A DNA stretch of 64,000 nucleotides from Candidatus Competibacter phosphatis (lineage in GTDB: Bacteria; Pseudomonadota; Gammaproteobacteria; Competibacterales; Competibacteraceae): positions 48,066 through 112,065 of the forward strand of contig NZ_SPMZ01000023.1 of assembly GCF_012939995.1 (NCBI RefSeq), read 5' to 3'. Each line of letters starts with the position of its first letter. The first letter of the stretch is position 1. The notes under the pieces were generated by a model that saw only the letters and a list, made by a program, of their open reading frames with translations, was not told the DNA's origin and searched no databases. Below, piece after piece: positions 49,045 through 59,895 of this stretch. The position numbers were made by a program, and so were the translations under genes.

Positions 49045-50481
49045 TCAGCGTGGCAAATCCGATTTGCCCATCAAATATTCGTCCACTGCCCGAGCGCACT
49101 GCCGGCCTTCGCGGATCGCCCAGACCACCAGAGACTGACCGCGCCGCATGTCGCCGGCGCTGAAAACCTTGTTGAGCGAGGTCTGGTAGCCTTGGGTGTC
49201 GGCGCGGACATTGCCACGCGGATCCAAAGCCACGCTCAGCTCCCGCAACATGCCCTCGTGGATCGGGTGAACGAAACCCATAGCCAGCAGCACCAATCCG
49301 GCTGGGATTTCGAACTCGCTGCCCGGCACTTCCACCATGGTCTGCCGGCCATCGACCTGCCGCCATTCCAGCCGAACCAGCTTGATGGCACTCACCTGTC
49401 CATCCTGACCGACGAAGGCTTGGGTCGCTATCGACCAATCCCGCTCGCAGCCTTCCTCCTGAGAGCTGGAGGTACGCAGCTTCAGCGGCCAATTCGGCCA
49501 AGTCAGCAGCTTGTTTTCATGCAGGGGCGGTTTGGGCATGATCTCCAGTTGAGTCACCGAGCGCGCACCCTGCCGGATCGAGGTGCCGACGCAGTCGGAA
49601 CCGGTATCGCCGCCGCCGATGACCACCACGTCCTTACCGTCGGCGAGAATTTCCTCATCGACGAGTTTCTGGCCCGCGACCCGGCGGTTTTGCTGGGTGA
49701 GGAAATTCATGGCGTAATGGATATTCCGCAACTCACGACCTAGTACGTTCAAGTCGCGCGGTTGCTCCGCGCCGCCGGCCAGTACCAGGGCATCGAATTC
49801 CGCCAGTAAGCGGCGAGCGGAGATATCACTGCCCACATGGTTATTGGGACGGAATTCGACGCCTTCGGCCTGCATTTGCGCCAGACGGCGGTCGATCATA
49901 TCGACTTCCAGCTTGAAGTCGGGAATGCCGTAACGCAGCAGGCCGCCGATGCGGTCGTTTTTCTCGAACACCACCACGCCATGGCCCGCCCGCGCCAATT
50001 GCTGGGCGCAAGCCAGCCCGGCGGGACCGGAACCGACCACGGCCACGCGCTTGCCAGTGCGATGCGCGGGGATCTGCGGTACCACCCAGCCTTCAGCCCA
50101 ACCTTTGTCGATGATGGCGCACTCGATATCCTTGATCGTCACCGGCTGATCGTTGAAGTTCAGGGTACAAGACGCTTCGCAGGGCGCCGGGCAGATCCGC
50201 CCGGTAAATTCCGGGAAGTTGTTGGTGGAATGCAGGACGTCCAGGGCTTCGCGCCAGTTGCCGCGATACACCAGATCGTTCCAGTCGGGAATGATGTTGT
50301 TGACCGGACAGCCGTTATGGCAATAGGGAATGCCGCAATCCATGCAGCGCGCGGCTTGTTCTCGTACTCGCGGTTCCGGTAGGGGAACCACGAAGTCGCG
50401 GAAATGCCGGACCCGCTCTTCGACCGGGATATAGTCATGATCGTGACGGGCGATTTCCAGAAAACCGGTTGGCTTACCCAT
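49045..50481 (-). CDS. gltD: glutamate synthase [NADPH] small subunit GltD
   Basis: This flavoprotein feeds NADPH electrons to GltB for making glutamate from glutamine and 2-oxoglutarate. The N-terminal cysteines ([26 protein letters not shown]) bind two [4Fe-4S] clusters. The FAD site is [17 protein letters not shown] near 146 and the NADPH site [17 protein letters not shown] near 286. Length is 478 residues. ATG 50481 is five bases after the gltB stop; an upstream in-frame start lies inside gltB. Confidence 0.95.
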   Translation of the reverse strand: MGKPTGFLEIARHDHDYIPVEERVRHFRDFVVPLPEPRVREQAARCMDCGIPYCHNGCPVNNIIPDWNDLVYRGNWREALDVLHSTNNFPEFTGRICPAPCEASCTLNFNDQPVTIKDIECAIIDKGWAEGWVVPQIPAHRTGKRVAVVGSGPAGLACAQQLARAGHGVVVFEKNDRIGGLLRYGIPDFKLEVDMIDRRLAQMQAEGVEFRPNNHVGSDISARRLLAEFDALVLAGGAEQPRDLNVLGRELRNIHYAMNFLTQQNRRVAGQKLVDEEILADGKDVVVIGGGDTGSDCVGTSIRQGARSVTQLEIMPKPPLHENKLLTWPNWPLKLRTSSSQEEGCERDWSIATQAFVGQDGQVSAIKLVRLEWRQVDGRQTMVEVPGSEFEIPAGLVLLAMGFVHPIHEGMLRELSVALDPRGNVRADTQGYQTSLNKVFSAGDMRRGQSLVVWAIREGRQCARAVDEYLMGKSDLPR

Positions 50482-50485
50482 GACA

Positions 50486-53400
50486 TCAAGCTCCCACGGC
50501 CAGATCGGCGGATTCGTCGCGGCGCGCGGCACGCGCCTTGGCTTGCATGTCCTGCAAGGCTCGGCGGTAATCCAGGGGCATCACCTTGACGAATTTCGGC
50601 AAGGCCTCGCGCCAGTGTTCCAAGATGCGGTGCGCGGGTTCGCTGCCGGTATGCAGATGGTGACGGGCGAGCAGAATCCGCAGCCGGTGAGCGTCATGGC
50701 GCAGCATGTCTTCCGGCAACGCGGCTTCGGCCAAGCCGCGCCAGTCGTCGCGCAACACCCGGACGTTGAGCGTTTCCTCGATGTCGTTCAACGGCCCCAA
50801 CTCGACCATGGCCAGATTGGCGCGGCGGACGAAATCACCGGATTCATCGAACACGTAGGCGAGACCGCCACTCATGCCGGCGGCGAAGTTGCGGCCGGTG
50901 GAACCGAGCACCACCACCACGCCGCCGGTCATGTACTCGCACCCATGATCGCCGACACCCTCAACCACCGTCAGCGCGCCGGAATTGCGCACTGCGAAGC
51001 GTTCGCCCGCCATGCCCCGGAAATAGCACTCGCCAGCGACGGCGCCATACAACACGGTATTGCCGACGATGATGTTGTCCTCGGCCCGCAAGGTGCTTTC
51101 GGCGGGCGGATAGATGGCGATATGTCCACCGCAAATCCCCTTGCCGACATAGTCGTTCGCTTCGCCTGCCAGTTCGAGGGTGACGCCGCGTGCCAGGAAG
51201 GCGCCGAAACTTTGGCCGGCGGTGCCCTTGAGGTGAATGTGGATGGTGTCGTCCGGTAGCCCTCGATGGCCATGACGCTGAGCCACCTGACCCGACAGCA
51301 TGGCGCCGACCGTGCGGTCGGTGTTGCGTACCGACAGATCCATGCGCACCGGTTGCCGTTCCTCCAGAGCCGGCCGCGCCTGGGCAATCAACTGACGATC
51401 CAGCACGCTGTCCAAGCCATGATCCTGTGCCTCGCAGTGGTAGACCGCCACGCCCGGAGGCGCTGGCGGGGTGGCCAGCAAACGGCTGAAATCCAGTCCG
51501 CGCGCCTTCCAGTGATGGATGGCCCGCCGCATGTCGAGCCGGTCGGAACGACCGATCATTTCGTTGAAGGTGCGGAAACCGAGCTGGGCCATCAGTTCGC
51601 GTACTTCCTCGATCAGGAAGGTGAACAGGTTGATGACATGAGCTGGTTGGCCGGGAAAGCGCTTGCGCAATTCCGGGTCCTGGGTGGCGACGCCCACCGG
51701 GCAGGTGTTGAGATGACACTTGCGCATCATCACGCAACCGGCGGCGATCAGGGCGACGGTGCCAAAGCCGAATTCGTCGGCGCCCAGCAGCGCGCCGATC
51801 ACGATATCGCGCCCGGTGCGCAAGCCGCCATCGACCTGTACCGCGATACGCCCGCGCAAATGGTTGCGCACCAGAGTCTGATGAGTCTCGGCCAAGCCGA
51901 TTTCCCAAGGCGAACCGGCGTTCTGGGTCGAGGTCAGCGGACTGGCGCCGGTGCCGCCGTCCTCGCCGGAAATGGTGACGTGATCGGCATGGGCCTTGGC
52001 CACGCCCGCCGCCACCGTGCCGACGCCGATTTCGGAGACCAGCTTGACGCTGATGGCGGCCTGGGGATTGACGCTCTTGAGATCGAAGATCAGTTGCGCC
52101 AGATCTTCGATGGAATAGATGTCATGGTGCGGCGGCGGCGAGATCAGGCCGACGCCCGAGGTGGAGTGGCGAACCCGAGCAATCCAGTCGTTGACCTTAT
52201 GACCGGGCAGCTGGCCGCCCTCGCCAGGCTTGGCGCCCTGGGCCATCTTGATCTGGATGGCGTCGGCGTTGACCAGATATTCGGTGGTGACGCCGAAGCG
52301 GCCGGAGGCCACCTGTTTGATCGCCGAGCGACTGGAATCGCCGTTGGCCAGCGGCTGATAGCGTTCGGGGTCCTCGCCGCCCTCGCCGGTGTTGGATTTG
52401 GCGCCGAGCCGGTTCATGGCGATCGCCAGGGTGGTGTGCGCTTCCCAGGAAATCGAACCGAAGGACATCGCGCCGGTGGCCATGCGCTTGGCGATCTCGC
52501 TGGCCGGTTCCACTTCATCGAGCGACAGGGGTTGATTGGCGAAGCGGAATTCGAACAGGCCACGCAGGTTGCGCAGATGATCGCTTTGATCGTTGATGAC
52601 CCGGCTGTACTGTTTGAACTGTTCGTAACTTTCGGAGCGAACCGCATGCTGGAGCAGGGAGATGGTTTCCGGGGTCCAGGCGTGTTGTTCGCCGCGAATC
52701 CGATAGGCCAACTCGCCGCCCACATCCAAGGCGTTGCGGTAGAGCAGGGCATCGCCAAAAGCCAACCGGTGCCGGCGCACCGCCTCATGCGCGACCTCGT
52801 GCAAGCCCACGCCTTCGATGACGCCCTGGGTACCGGTGAAGAAGCGGTGCACGAACTCGTCGGCCAGCCCCACGGCTTCGAAGATCTGGGCGCCGCAGTA
52901 GGATTGATAGGTGGAAATGCCCATCTTGGACATCACCTTGAGGATGCCCTTGGAAATGGCCTTGGTATAGTGCTCGTGCGCCTCGGCTTCCGATATCGGC
53001 TGGGGCAGACGAGAAACGGTGGCGGACAGCGTGTCGAAGGCCAGATAGGGGTTGATGGCCTCGGCGCCGTAGCCGGCCAGCAGACAGAAGTCGTGCACCC
53101 GCTTGGCCTCGCCGGTTTCCACCACCAGACCGACCTCGGTGCGCAGACCGGTACGGATCAGATGGTGATGCACGGCGGCGGTGGCGAGCAGGGCGGGAAT
53201 GGCGATGTGATCGGCGTCCAGCTTGCGGTCGGAGAGAATCAGAATGTTGTAGCCGCGACGCACCACGTCGGCCGCCTCGCGGCAGAGATCCCCCAAGGCC
53301 CTCGCCATGCCGTCGGCACCGCGCTCGACCGGATAGCAGATGCTTAGGGTTTGGGTGCGGAAGGCTCGATCGACGTGATATTCGATGCGGCGGATCCGCT

Positions 53401-55138
53401 CCAGATCGGTATTGCCGAGAATTGGGCGCTTGACCTCCAGTCGTTTGTGGGTGCCGCCGCTGGTCAGGTCGAGCAGGTTGGGCCGGGGACCGACCAAGGA
53501 GACCAGCGACATCACCAGTTCTTCGCGGATCGGATCGATCGGCGGGTTGGTCACCTGCGCGAACTTCTGTTTGAAATAGTCGGACAGCAGCTTGGGTCGG
53601 TCGGACAGTACGGCGGGCGGAATGTCGCGACCCATGGAGCCGATCGGATCTTCGCCGTTGACGGCCATCGGAATCAGGAAAGCCCGCAAGTCTTCCTGGG
53701 TATAACCGAAAGCCTGCTGGCGGCACAGCAAGGTTTGGGGATCGGGGGCCATCGGTCCGATTTCGGCCGGCAGGTCCTTGAGCCGGATCTGGGTGGCGTC
53801 CAGCCAAGCCTGATAGGGGTGCTTGGACGCCAGTTGGGCCTTGATCTCATCGTCGTCGATGATGCGACCTTGCTCAAGATCGATCAGCAGCATCTTGCCC
53901 GGTTGCAAGCGCCATTTCTTGACGATCTTTTCCTCGGGGACCGGTAGCACGCCCATTTCCGAAGCCATGATGACCTGGTCGTCGTTGGTCACCAGATAAC
54001 GGGCAGGACGCAGGCCGTTGCGATCCAGGGTGGCGCCGATCTGGCGGCCATTGGTGAAGGCGATGGCCGCCGGTCCGTCCCACGGCTCCATCAAGGCGGC
54101 GTGATATTCGTAAAACGCGCGGCGTTGCGGGTCCATCAGCGGATTGTCGGCCCAGGCTTCCGGCACCATCAGCATCATGGCGTGCGGCAGCGAATAGCCG
54201 CCGGACAGCAGCAGTTCCAGGGCGTTGTCGAAGGTGGCGGAGTCGGAGGCGCCATCGCCGATCAGCGGCCACAGCTTTTCCAGATCAACGCCGAGCAGGT
54301 CCGACCTCATGCTGTGGCGACGGGCCAGCATCCAGTTGATGTTGCCGCGCAGGGTGTTGATCTCGCCGTTGTGGCAGAGGTAGCGGAACGGTTGGGCCAG
54401 CGCCCAAGACGGGAAGGTATTGGTGGAGAAGCGCTGATGAACCAGGGCCAGCGCCGACTCCACGCGCGGGTCGCGCAATTCCGGGTAGTAAATGCTCAGA
54501 TTGCGGGCCAGGATCATGCCCTTATAGATGATGGTCCGCGACGACAGCGAGGCGATATAGAATTGCTGGCGACCCAATAATTCCTGATTCCAAATGGCGT
54601 TGTGGGCCTGTTTGCGAATGACGAACAACTTCCGCTCGACCGCATCGCCAGCCGGGCAATCCGGGGCGCGCTGGACAAACACCTGGCGGATGACCGGTTC
54701 GGTGGGACGCACGCTGTGACCCAGACAGGAGTTGTCTACCGGTACGTTCCGCCAGCCCAGCAGTTGGAAATTTTCGGCGGCAAGCGCGCGGCGCAGCGCG
54801 GCTTCGCTCTGGGCACGGGCGTTGGTATCTCTGGGAAAAAACACCATGCCGACTGCGTAATCGCCGGGCGCGGGCAACTCGAAACCCAGCGAGGCGCATT
54901 CGGCGCGCAGAAAATTATCCGGGATTTGTAAAAGGATACCCGCGCCGTCGCCGGACAGTGGGTCGGCACCCACCGCGCCGCGATGGCTTAGGTTGGCGAG
55001 AATTTCCAGACCCTGGCTGATCGGCTGGTGGCTCTTACGGTTTTTGATATCGACGACGAAACCAATACCGCAGGAGTCGTGTTCGTTACGCGGGTCGTAG
55101 AGACCCTGGTGGGTGGAGATTTGGTCAAAATGACGCAT
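50486..55138 (-). CDS. gltB: glutamate synthase [NADPH] large subunit GltB
   Basis: This is the catalytic subunit of GOGAT. A 22-residue propeptide precedes Cys23 (in [10 protein letters not shown]), the expected mature N-terminal nucleophile of the glutaminase domain. Then come the central domain, the FMN-binding synthase barrel ([18 protein letters not shown] near 1005) with the Cys cluster [13 protein letters not shown], and the C-terminal GXGXG beta-helix ([12 protein letters not shown]). Length is 1550 residues. ATG 55138 has GAGGAA upstream; longer in-frame starts lack support. With GltD it forms the route that assimilates ammonium made by NirBD. Confidence 0.95.
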   Translation of the reverse strand: MRHFDQISTHQGLYDPRNEHDSCGIGFVVDIKNRKSHQPISQGLEILANLSHRGAVGADPLSGDGAGILLQIPDNFLRAECASLGFELPAPGDYAVGMVFFPRDTNARAQSEAALRRALAAENFQLLGWRNVPVDNSCLGHSVRPTEPVIRQVFVQRAPDCPAGDAVERKLFVIRKQAHNAIWNQELLGRQQFYIASLSSRTIIYKGMILARNLSIYYPELRDPRVESALALVHQRFSTNTFPSWALAQPFRYLCHNGEINTLRGNINWMLARRHSMRSDLLGVDLEKLWPLIGDGASDSATFDNALELLLSGGYSLPHAMMLMVPEAWADNPLMDPQRRAFYEYHAALMEPWDGPAAIAFTNGRQIGATLDRNGLRPARYLVTNDDQVIMASEMGVLPVPEEKIVKKWRLQPGKMLLIDLEQGRIIDDDEIKAQLASKHPYQAWLDATQIRLKDLPAEIGPMAPDPQTLLCRQQAFGYTQEDLRAFLIPMAVNGEDPIGSMGRDIPPAVLSDRPKLLSDYFKQKFAQVTNPPIDPIREELVMSLVSLVGPRPNLLDLTSGGTHKRLEVKRPILGNTDLERIRRIEYHVDRAFRTQTLSICYPVERGADGMARALGDLCREAADVVRRGYNILILSDRKLDADHIAIPALLATAAVHHHLIRTGLRTEVGLVVETGEAKRVHDFCLLAGYGAEAINPYLAFDTLSATVSRLPQPISEAEAHEHYTKAISKGILKVMSKMGISTYQSYCGAQIFEAVGLADEFVHRFFTGTQGVIEGVGLHEVAHEAVRRHRLAFGDALLYRNALDVGGELAYRIRGEQHAWTPETISLLQHAVRSESYEQFKQYSRVINDQSDHLRNLRGLFEFRFANQPLSLDEVEPASEIAKRMATGAMSFGSISWEAHTTLAIAMNRLGAKSNTGEGGEDPERYQPLANGDSSRSAIKQVASGRFGVTTEYLVNADAIQIKMAQGAKPGEGGQLPGHKVNDWIARVRHSTSGVGLISPPPHHDIYSIEDLAQLIFDLKSVNPQAAISVKLVSEIGVGTVAAGVAKAHADHVTISGEDGGTGASPLTSTQNAGSPWEIGLAETHQTLVRNHLRGRIAVQVDGGLRTGRDIVIGALLGADEFGFGTVALIAAGCVMMRKCHLNTCPVGVATQDPELRKRFPGQPAHVINLFTFLIEEVRELMAQLGFRTFNEMIGRSDRLDMRRAIHHWKARGLDFSRLLATPPAPPGVAVYHCEAQDHGLDSVLDRQLIAQARPALEERQPVRMDLSVRNTDRTVGAMLSGQVAQRHGHRGLPDDTIHIHLKGTAGQSFGAFLARGVTLELAGEANDYVGKGICGGHIAIYPPAESTLRAEDNIIVGNTVLYGAVAGECYFRGMAGERFAVRNSGALTVVEGVGDHGCEYMTGGVVVVLGSTGRNFAAGMSGGLAYVFDESGDFVRRANLAMVELGPLNDIEETLNVRVLRDDWRGLAEAALPEDMLRHDAHRLRILLARHHLHTGSEPAHRILEHWREALPKFVKVMPLDYRRALQDMQAKARAARRDESADLAVGA

Positions 55139-55314
55139 TAGGCATTCCTCGATCACGGTCGGAGGGTGGCGTCCCCGCGGATAAAGTCCACGCGCCGAGC
55201 GCGGATAAGCACGCCAGCCGGCAAATTTTGCAGCGGCGGACATAGTATGATTGGATTTTTGGTCGCGCAACTGCTATGCCGGATGCGGTGTTTCCGATGC
55301 GCCCAAATTCGGGT

Positions 55315-56514
55315 TTATTCCTTAAGTCGGTGTTGTTCCATTGCCTCATGCCATTCCTTTTCCTCGGCGTGCAGGTAAAGACCGGTGGTGTCGAGCCGGG
55401 CGTGGCGGGCGTTGCGCTGCAAGTGGCGGAGTTCGATGCCGGCATCGGCTTGATGGGTGATGCTGGTATGACGGAACCAGTGGGTGGATGCCCGCCGCAG
55501 TTTTTCGGCTTGATGGGGATCGTCGGTCTCCAAGCGAGCCGCCGCCCGCGCCACCAAGTCCTTGACGATGCGGTAGATCATGTTGTCGCCGATGCCAGCG
55601 GTGCCTTTTAAATTCAATACGAGCGGGGTCGGCTCGGCGGGGGCGGGCAATGGCGGCAGACCATGGAAACGACGGTATTCGCTCAGCGCCTCCAGCATGT
55701 CCTGATTGACGGGTACCTGGGCTTCCTTGCGGCCTTTGCCGATGACGCGCCACCACCAGCGGTCACGAATCCGGGTAAAACTGCCCATGGTATGGCCGGC
55801 AACCTCGCTGACCCGAGGACCCAGTAGGTAGAGCAAGGCAACCAAATACTGGGCTCGGGCGTGGTGTTGGCGGTCGCGCTCGCTGTCGCGAGGCAAGTCC
55901 GCGACGGCGGCCAGCAGGGCTTGCCACTGATCGTGTTCGAGGAACCGTTCCACTTGGCGCAAAGGTTGAAGGCCGCGAGTGCGACGCCGGGCCAGCGCCA
56001 GCGGGTTGCCGGCCAGGTAGCCGGCCTTAACCAAGTAGCTGAATAGGGAATTGACAATCAACATCGCCAGCTTGCGGCTGGCGGGACTCAATGGCCCCAG
56101 AAACGGCCGCCAGCGAGGGCTGAAGCGCGGCGCCTTGATGCCGCACCAGCGCTCGCGTGGCTGTGGATCGGCGAGGAAAAGCTCGTACTGAAGGCAGTCC
56201 TCGCGGGTGAGGCTAGACAACGGCTTGCCACGCTCCAGCAAGGCCCATAACAGCAGGCGTTCGGCCTCCTTGCGATAATTGCGCAAAGTTTGCGGCGAAT
56301 CGTGAAACTCGGCTAGCCACGCCTGGATCGCCTCAAGATCGTTGCTGGCGGCCAACTGACAAACGACATCCGGCCCGGCCCGGTTGCCGCCTGCGCGTCC
56401 GTCGAAAGCCTCCGGTACGCGCAGGCGTTCCAGGGGCAGAGGAGGGGCGTCGGGCACGGTGCTTCCATCGTCTTGGACGAGAGAAGCCAATGATGAAGAA
56501 GGCAGGTCGTTCAT
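55315..56514 (-). CDS. solitary tyrosine recombinase / integrase
   Basis: The protein has a SAM-like core-binding domain (about residues 70-190, beginning FHDSPQTLRNYRKEAERLL) and a catalytic domain. It shows the Arg in LLGPRVSEV near 233, Lys in IGKGRKEAQVPV, HWFRHTSI near 346, and HARLDTTGLYLH near 372-383 with the likely nucleophilic Tyr. Length is 399 residues from ATG 56514 (408 from 56541). No excisionase, transposase, attachment repeat or tRNA adjoins it, so it looks like a stand-alone recombinase between gltB and the LysR gene. Confidence 0.85.
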   Translation of the reverse strand: MNDLPSSSLASLVQDDGSTVPDAPPLPLERLRVPEAFDGRAGGNRAGPDVVCQLAASNDLEAIQAWLAEFHDSPQTLRNYRKEAERLLLWALLERGKPLSSLTREDCLQYELFLADPQPRERWCGIKAPRFSPRWRPFLGPLSPASRKLAMLIVNSLFSYLVKAGYLAGNPLALARRRTRGLQPLRQVERFLEHDQWQALLAAVADLPRDSERDRQHHARAQYLVALLYLLGPRVSEVAGHTMGSFTRIRDRWWWRVIGKGRKEAQVPVNQDMLEALSEYRRFHGLPPLPAPAEPTPLVLNLKGTAGIGDNMIYRIVKDLVARAAARLETDDPHQAEKLRRASTHWFRHTSITHQADAGIELRHLQRNARHARLDTTGLYLHAEEKEWHEAMEQHRLKE

Positions 56515-56604
56515 GTCCGGGCACGCTCGAAGTGAAGGCATGATGTCAAGGAACCTTACGATGCGTGACTTTATCAGATCGGTCTTGAAGCGGCTCAGCT
56601 ATCG

Positions 56605-56629
56605 TCATATCTTTTTGATTAAAATATGA
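56605..56629. promoter_or_regulatory. possible LysR binding site upstream of the yeiE-like gene
   Basis: TCATAT-N13-ATATGA is an interrupted inverted repeat ending 22 bases before the LysR-type gene, in an A/T-rich patch. Autoregulation at such sites is usual for the family; this match is weak. Confidence 0.3.
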
Positions 56630-56650
56630 AATATACGCCATGATACCACC

Positions 56651-57541
56651 ATGCACGTCACTTTGAAGCAATTGCGCGTGTTCGTAAGCATTACCCAGGC
56701 GGGGACTCTGACCGCAGCCGCCGAGCGTCTGAATCTGACCAAACCGGCGATCAGCATGGCCTTGCGCGAATTGGAAAGCCACTTGGGGCATCCGCTCTTC
56801 GATCGTTTTCGCAATCGCCTGCTGCTGAATGCGTACGGCGAGCAATTGCTACCGTGGGCCGATGAACTGCTGACTCGCGCAGCCATGTTGCCGCGCGCGC
56901 TGGACGAGTCACTGACCGGCGGCACGTTGACGATCGGTGCGAGTCGTACCGTCGGTACCTATTTGCTGCCAGCGTTGATCGCGGCGTTCCGCAAGGAGAC
57001 CGGACATCACGATCAACGCCTGTGGATCTCTCATACCTCGGCGGTTTGCACAGCGCTGGCCCGGTTCGAACTGGATCTGGCGCTGGTGGAAGGCGAGGTC
57101 GCTCAGCAGGCATTAGAGCCGTCCCCTTGGCTGGACGATCCGCTGTGTGTATTGGCGCCGGTTAGTCATTCGCTGGTCGGGCGCGGCGTCCTGAAATTAG
57201 CGGAGTTGGAGGGAGAGGCCTGGTTGATTCGTGAACCGGGTTCCGGCAGCCGCGAACAGTTTTTCGCCCTGATCGGTTCACGGTTACGCTATTGCCCGGT
57301 GTCGTTGGAGTTAAACAGCACGGAGGCGTTGCTTCAAGCCGTGGCGGCGGGGCTGGGTTTGGCCTGCTTGTCCCGTCTCGCCGCCGCCGATGCGCTCGCC
57401 CACGGCCGGGTCAAGGAACTGCCTTTGGCGGTTCCTTTGAATCGCCGTTTCCATATCGTCCTGCACCGCGACAAATATCGCGGTCCGCTGCTCGAACGTT
57501 TCATTCAGCACTGCCAGTCCTTCAGCCTACCAGTGCGTTGA
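56651..57541 (+). CDS. LysR-family transcriptional regulator, YeiE-like
   Basis: The N-terminal winged helix-turn-helix (LKQLRVFVSITQAGTLTAAAERLNLTKPAISMAL, about 5-60) is followed by a type 2 periplasmic-binding-like effector domain (LTIGASRTVGTYLLPALIAAF near 93). Length is 296 residues. It is closest in look to YeiE/CbbR regulators, and its neighbour is a YeiH-family transporter, the usual partner of YeiE. In E. coli YeiE is linked to sulfite response. The ends of the two convergent genes overlap by 20 bases. Confidence 0.87.
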   Translation: MHVTLKQLRVFVSITQAGTLTAAAERLNLTKPAISMALRELESHLGHPLFDRFRNRLLLNAYGEQLLPWADELLTRAAMLPRALDESLTGGTLTIGASRTVGTYLLPALIAAFRKETGHHDQRLWISHTSAVCTALARFELDLALVEGEVAQQALEPSPWLDDPLCVLAPVSHSLVGRGVLKLAELEGEAWLIREPGSGSREQFFALIGSRLRYCPVSLELNSTEALLQAVAAGLGLACLSRLAAADALAHGRVKELPLAVPLNRRFHIVLHRDKYRGPLLERFIQHCQSFSLPVR

Positions 57542-58529
57542 TCGTCCGGGTGAGGCCAACGCCGCCGATCACCAACCAAGCAAATAGCAGCAACGCCAGT
57601 AGCAACGGACGAGGACCCACGCCGCGCAGTTTGCCGATGTGGCTTTCCACGCCCAGCGCCGCCATCGCCATGGTCAATACGAAGCTGTCGAAGGTGTTGA
57701 TGGTAGGCACTATTCCCGCCGGAACCACCGCGAGGGAATTCACCCCGACCATGACCACGAAGAGTAGGGCAAACCATGGGATGGTGATGGCGGGACGTCC
57801 TTCTTGTCCGGGATGGTGACGTTGCAGGAATAGGCTGAGCACGATCAAGAATGGCGCCAGCATCATCACTCGGGTCAACTTGGTAATGACGGCGGCGCCG
57901 ACCACGGCGCCATTCATGGCGTTACCGGCGGCGACCACTTGCGCGACCTCATGGATGGTGGCGCCGGTGTAGATACCCATCAAGCGATCCGGCCAGTGCA
58001 GCATCCCTTGCAACAGCGGATAAAGAAACATACCTAGCGTGCCGAATAGCACCACGGTCGCCACGGCCATGGCGGTTTGATGCGGTTTGCCACGAACCAC
58101 CGGTTCGGTGGCCAGCACCGCCGCCGCTCCGCAGATGGAAGCGCCGACAGCCGTGAGCATTGCGGTTTCCCGGTCGATTTTCAGCCAGCGGGTACCGATC
58201 AGATAGCCGCCAACGAAGGTGCTTGTAATGACGGCAAGGTCCGTCAATAGACCCGTCAAGCCGACATCGGCGACCTGCTGAAAAGAGAGCCGAAACCCGT
58301 AAAAGATGATGCCGAGCCGCAGCAAACGATTTTGGGCGAAATGGATGCCTGGTTTCCAGGAAACCGGGATGAACTTTTGTCCCAGATTGCCCGCCGCCAT
58401 GCCCAGCAGGATGGCCAGGGTCAGAGACGAAAGCTGCCAGTGTTGCATCCAGGCGGTATTGGCAAGACTGGTTGCGGCCAGTGCGATGAGCAACGGCAGA
58501 GCCAGTCCGGGCAGAACGATGTACCTCAT
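57522..58529 (-). CDS. YeiH-family putative sulfate exporter (UPF0324)
   Basis: This membrane protein of 335 residues has about ten hydrophobic segments. Family landmarks are SSLTLAILLGMAAGNLG near 37, RLGIIFYGFRLSFQQV near 73, GASICGAAAVLATEPVV near 130, and TGATIHEVAQVVAAGNAM near 192. YeiH proteins are annotated as sulfate exporters by homology. ATG 58529 has GAGG upstream and gives MRYIVLPGLAL; ATG 58580 is an alternative. Confidence 0.85.
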   Translation of the reverse strand: MRYIVLPGLALPLLIALAATSLANTAWMQHWQLSSLTLAILLGMAAGNLGQKFIPVSWKPGIHFAQNRLLRLGIIFYGFRLSFQQVADVGLTGLLTDLAVITSTFVGGYLIGTRWLKIDRETAMLTAVGASICGAAAVLATEPVVRGKPHQTAMAVATVVLFGTLGMFLYPLLQGMLHWPDRLMGIYTGATIHEVAQVVAAGNAMNGAVVGAAVITKLTRVMMLAPFLIVLSLFLQRHHPGQEGRPAITIPWFALLFVVMVGVNSLAVVPAGIVPTINTFDSFVLTMAMAALGVESHIGKLRGVGPRPLLLALLLFAWLVIGGVGLTRTINALVG

Positions 58530-58649
58530 GGTTGAACCTCGAAGCGATGAACGAAGGAGCAACCATTGTGAGAAACCCATAAATTTAATGATATTTGAAT
58601 ATTTGTTATTAGTAGTAAATAAAAATTGAACGTTTTCGCGTGTTTTGAT

Positions 58650-58679
58650 AATTCATGATAATGGGAATTATCTTGAATT
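58650..58679. promoter_or_regulatory. 30-bp palindrome upstream of the kfrA-like gene
   Basis: AATTCA-T-GATAAT, spacer GGGA, ATTATC-T-TGAATT: twelve pairs per side with a single symmetric T/T mismatch. It lies about 75 bases before the KfrA-like start in an AT-rich promoter region. KfrA proteins are known to bind inverted repeats at their own promoter, so this is the likely operator. Confidence 0.6.
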
Positions 58680-58752
58680 TTTGTCCTATGTATTGCTGTA
58701 AAATACGTATCATGTAATCATTCATAACATAAGACCCCATGGAGTTTCCCCT

Positions 58753-59781
58753 ATGGCTCGTTCTGGAATCCGTTACGAAGAAGTCCAAGAAGCCGCCGAA
58801 ACCCTGCTAGGTCGCGGCCTCAACCCCACCATTCAACGTGTACGCGAACTGCTTGGCACTGGCAGCAACACCACGATCAGCGAACACCTGAAACATTGGC
58901 AGCAACAACTGGCCGAATCGCCCAAGGCGGTTCTACCGCCCGCTGTCCCGGAAACCGTGATGACGGCCCTGGAGTCGTTTTGGAAAATCGCAATACACCA
59001 AGCCGAGGCTGCCTTCGAAGAACAACGCGCGGTGGCGGCTCAAGCCGTGGCTGCCGCTGAACAGGCGCGCGATGCCGCCGTCGCCGGCGAACGGCAAGCT
59101 CAGACCGCCGCCGATGATTTGAGTCGCCAGCTCGATGCCGTCACCTTGTCCGCGCGCCAACTCGCCGATCAATTGCTGGTGGCGCAAGAACGCCGCGCGG
59201 CGGCGGAAATCGCGATCGATGCCGCCGAACAACGCACGCAGGCCGCGATCGACGCCGGCGCGCAGATCCGAGCCGAGACCGAAGCACGGGTCGCGCAGAT
59301 GGAAACCGTCTTGCAACAATTGCGGGTCGACATGAGCCACCAACAGACCCAGGCCCAACAACGCATCGACGATGAACGCCAGCGCGCCGAAGCCAACGAA
59401 ACCCGATTGATGCACCTTCTCGATCAGGATCGCGCCGAACAGGCGGTTGAGCGCCAAACCTTCGCGGCCGAACGCCAGGAATGGAAAAACCGGGAAGCGG
59501 GTTGGCGCATGCAACAGGAAGCCCAACGCCGGGAAAATATCGAGATTCGCGCCGCGCTGGCCACCGCCGAGGAACGTTTGCGGGTGCGAGATACCGAACT
59601 GCGTCAGGTTCGCGTCGCGCTGGCCACCGCCGAGAACCGCTACGGTGACATGGCGCGCGCCACCGATGCCTTGCGCGGCGAGTTAAGAGCGGCGCTGGAC
59701 GCGCAAAATCGCCTGCGGCAATCCTTCGAAATGAATCGACCCACACAACCCGACCCCAAGATTTTCCCTGATTCGGAGTGA
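58753..59781 (+). CDS. KfrA-like DNA-binding coiled-coil protein
   Basis: The N-terminal KfrA_N-type domain (GIRYEEVQEAAETLLGRGLNPTIQRVRELLGTGSNTTISEHL) is followed by an almost continuous Ala/Gln/Glu/Arg-rich coiled coil (about residues 90-330). Length is 342 residues. KfrA was described on broad-host-range plasmids, where it binds its own promoter and supports stable inheritance through a filament-like tail; chromosomal copies are of unknown role. GGAG precedes ATG 58753. No plasmid replication or partition gene adjoins it. Confidence 0.85.
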   Translation: MARSGIRYEEVQEAAETLLGRGLNPTIQRVRELLGTGSNTTISEHLKHWQQQLAESPKAVLPPAVPETVMTALESFWKIAIHQAEAAFEEQRAVAAQAVAAAEQARDAAVAGERQAQTAADDLSRQLDAVTLSARQLADQLLVAQERRAAAEIAIDAAEQRTQAAIDAGAQIRAETEARVAQMETVLQQLRVDMSHQQTQAQQRIDDERQRAEANETRLMHLLDQDRAEQAVERQTFAAERQEWKNREAGWRMQQEAQRRENIEIRAALATAEERLRVRDTELRQVRVALATAENRYGDMARATDALRGELRAALDAQNRLRQSFEMNRPTQPDPKIFPDSE

Positions 59782-59895
59782 CCTCTCTTGGAGCGCTCCT
59801 TGTTTATCGTTGGAAATAGTTCCTAAAATCATTGTATTTTCGATGGATGTTTCATCCACCCCCGTATCGGACACAATAACGAGGTTCCTATCATC

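Noticed and set aside
51266..53347. Long open frame antisense to gltB
   Set aside because: It is a codon-complement shadow of the conserved GltB sequence, without a plausible protein.
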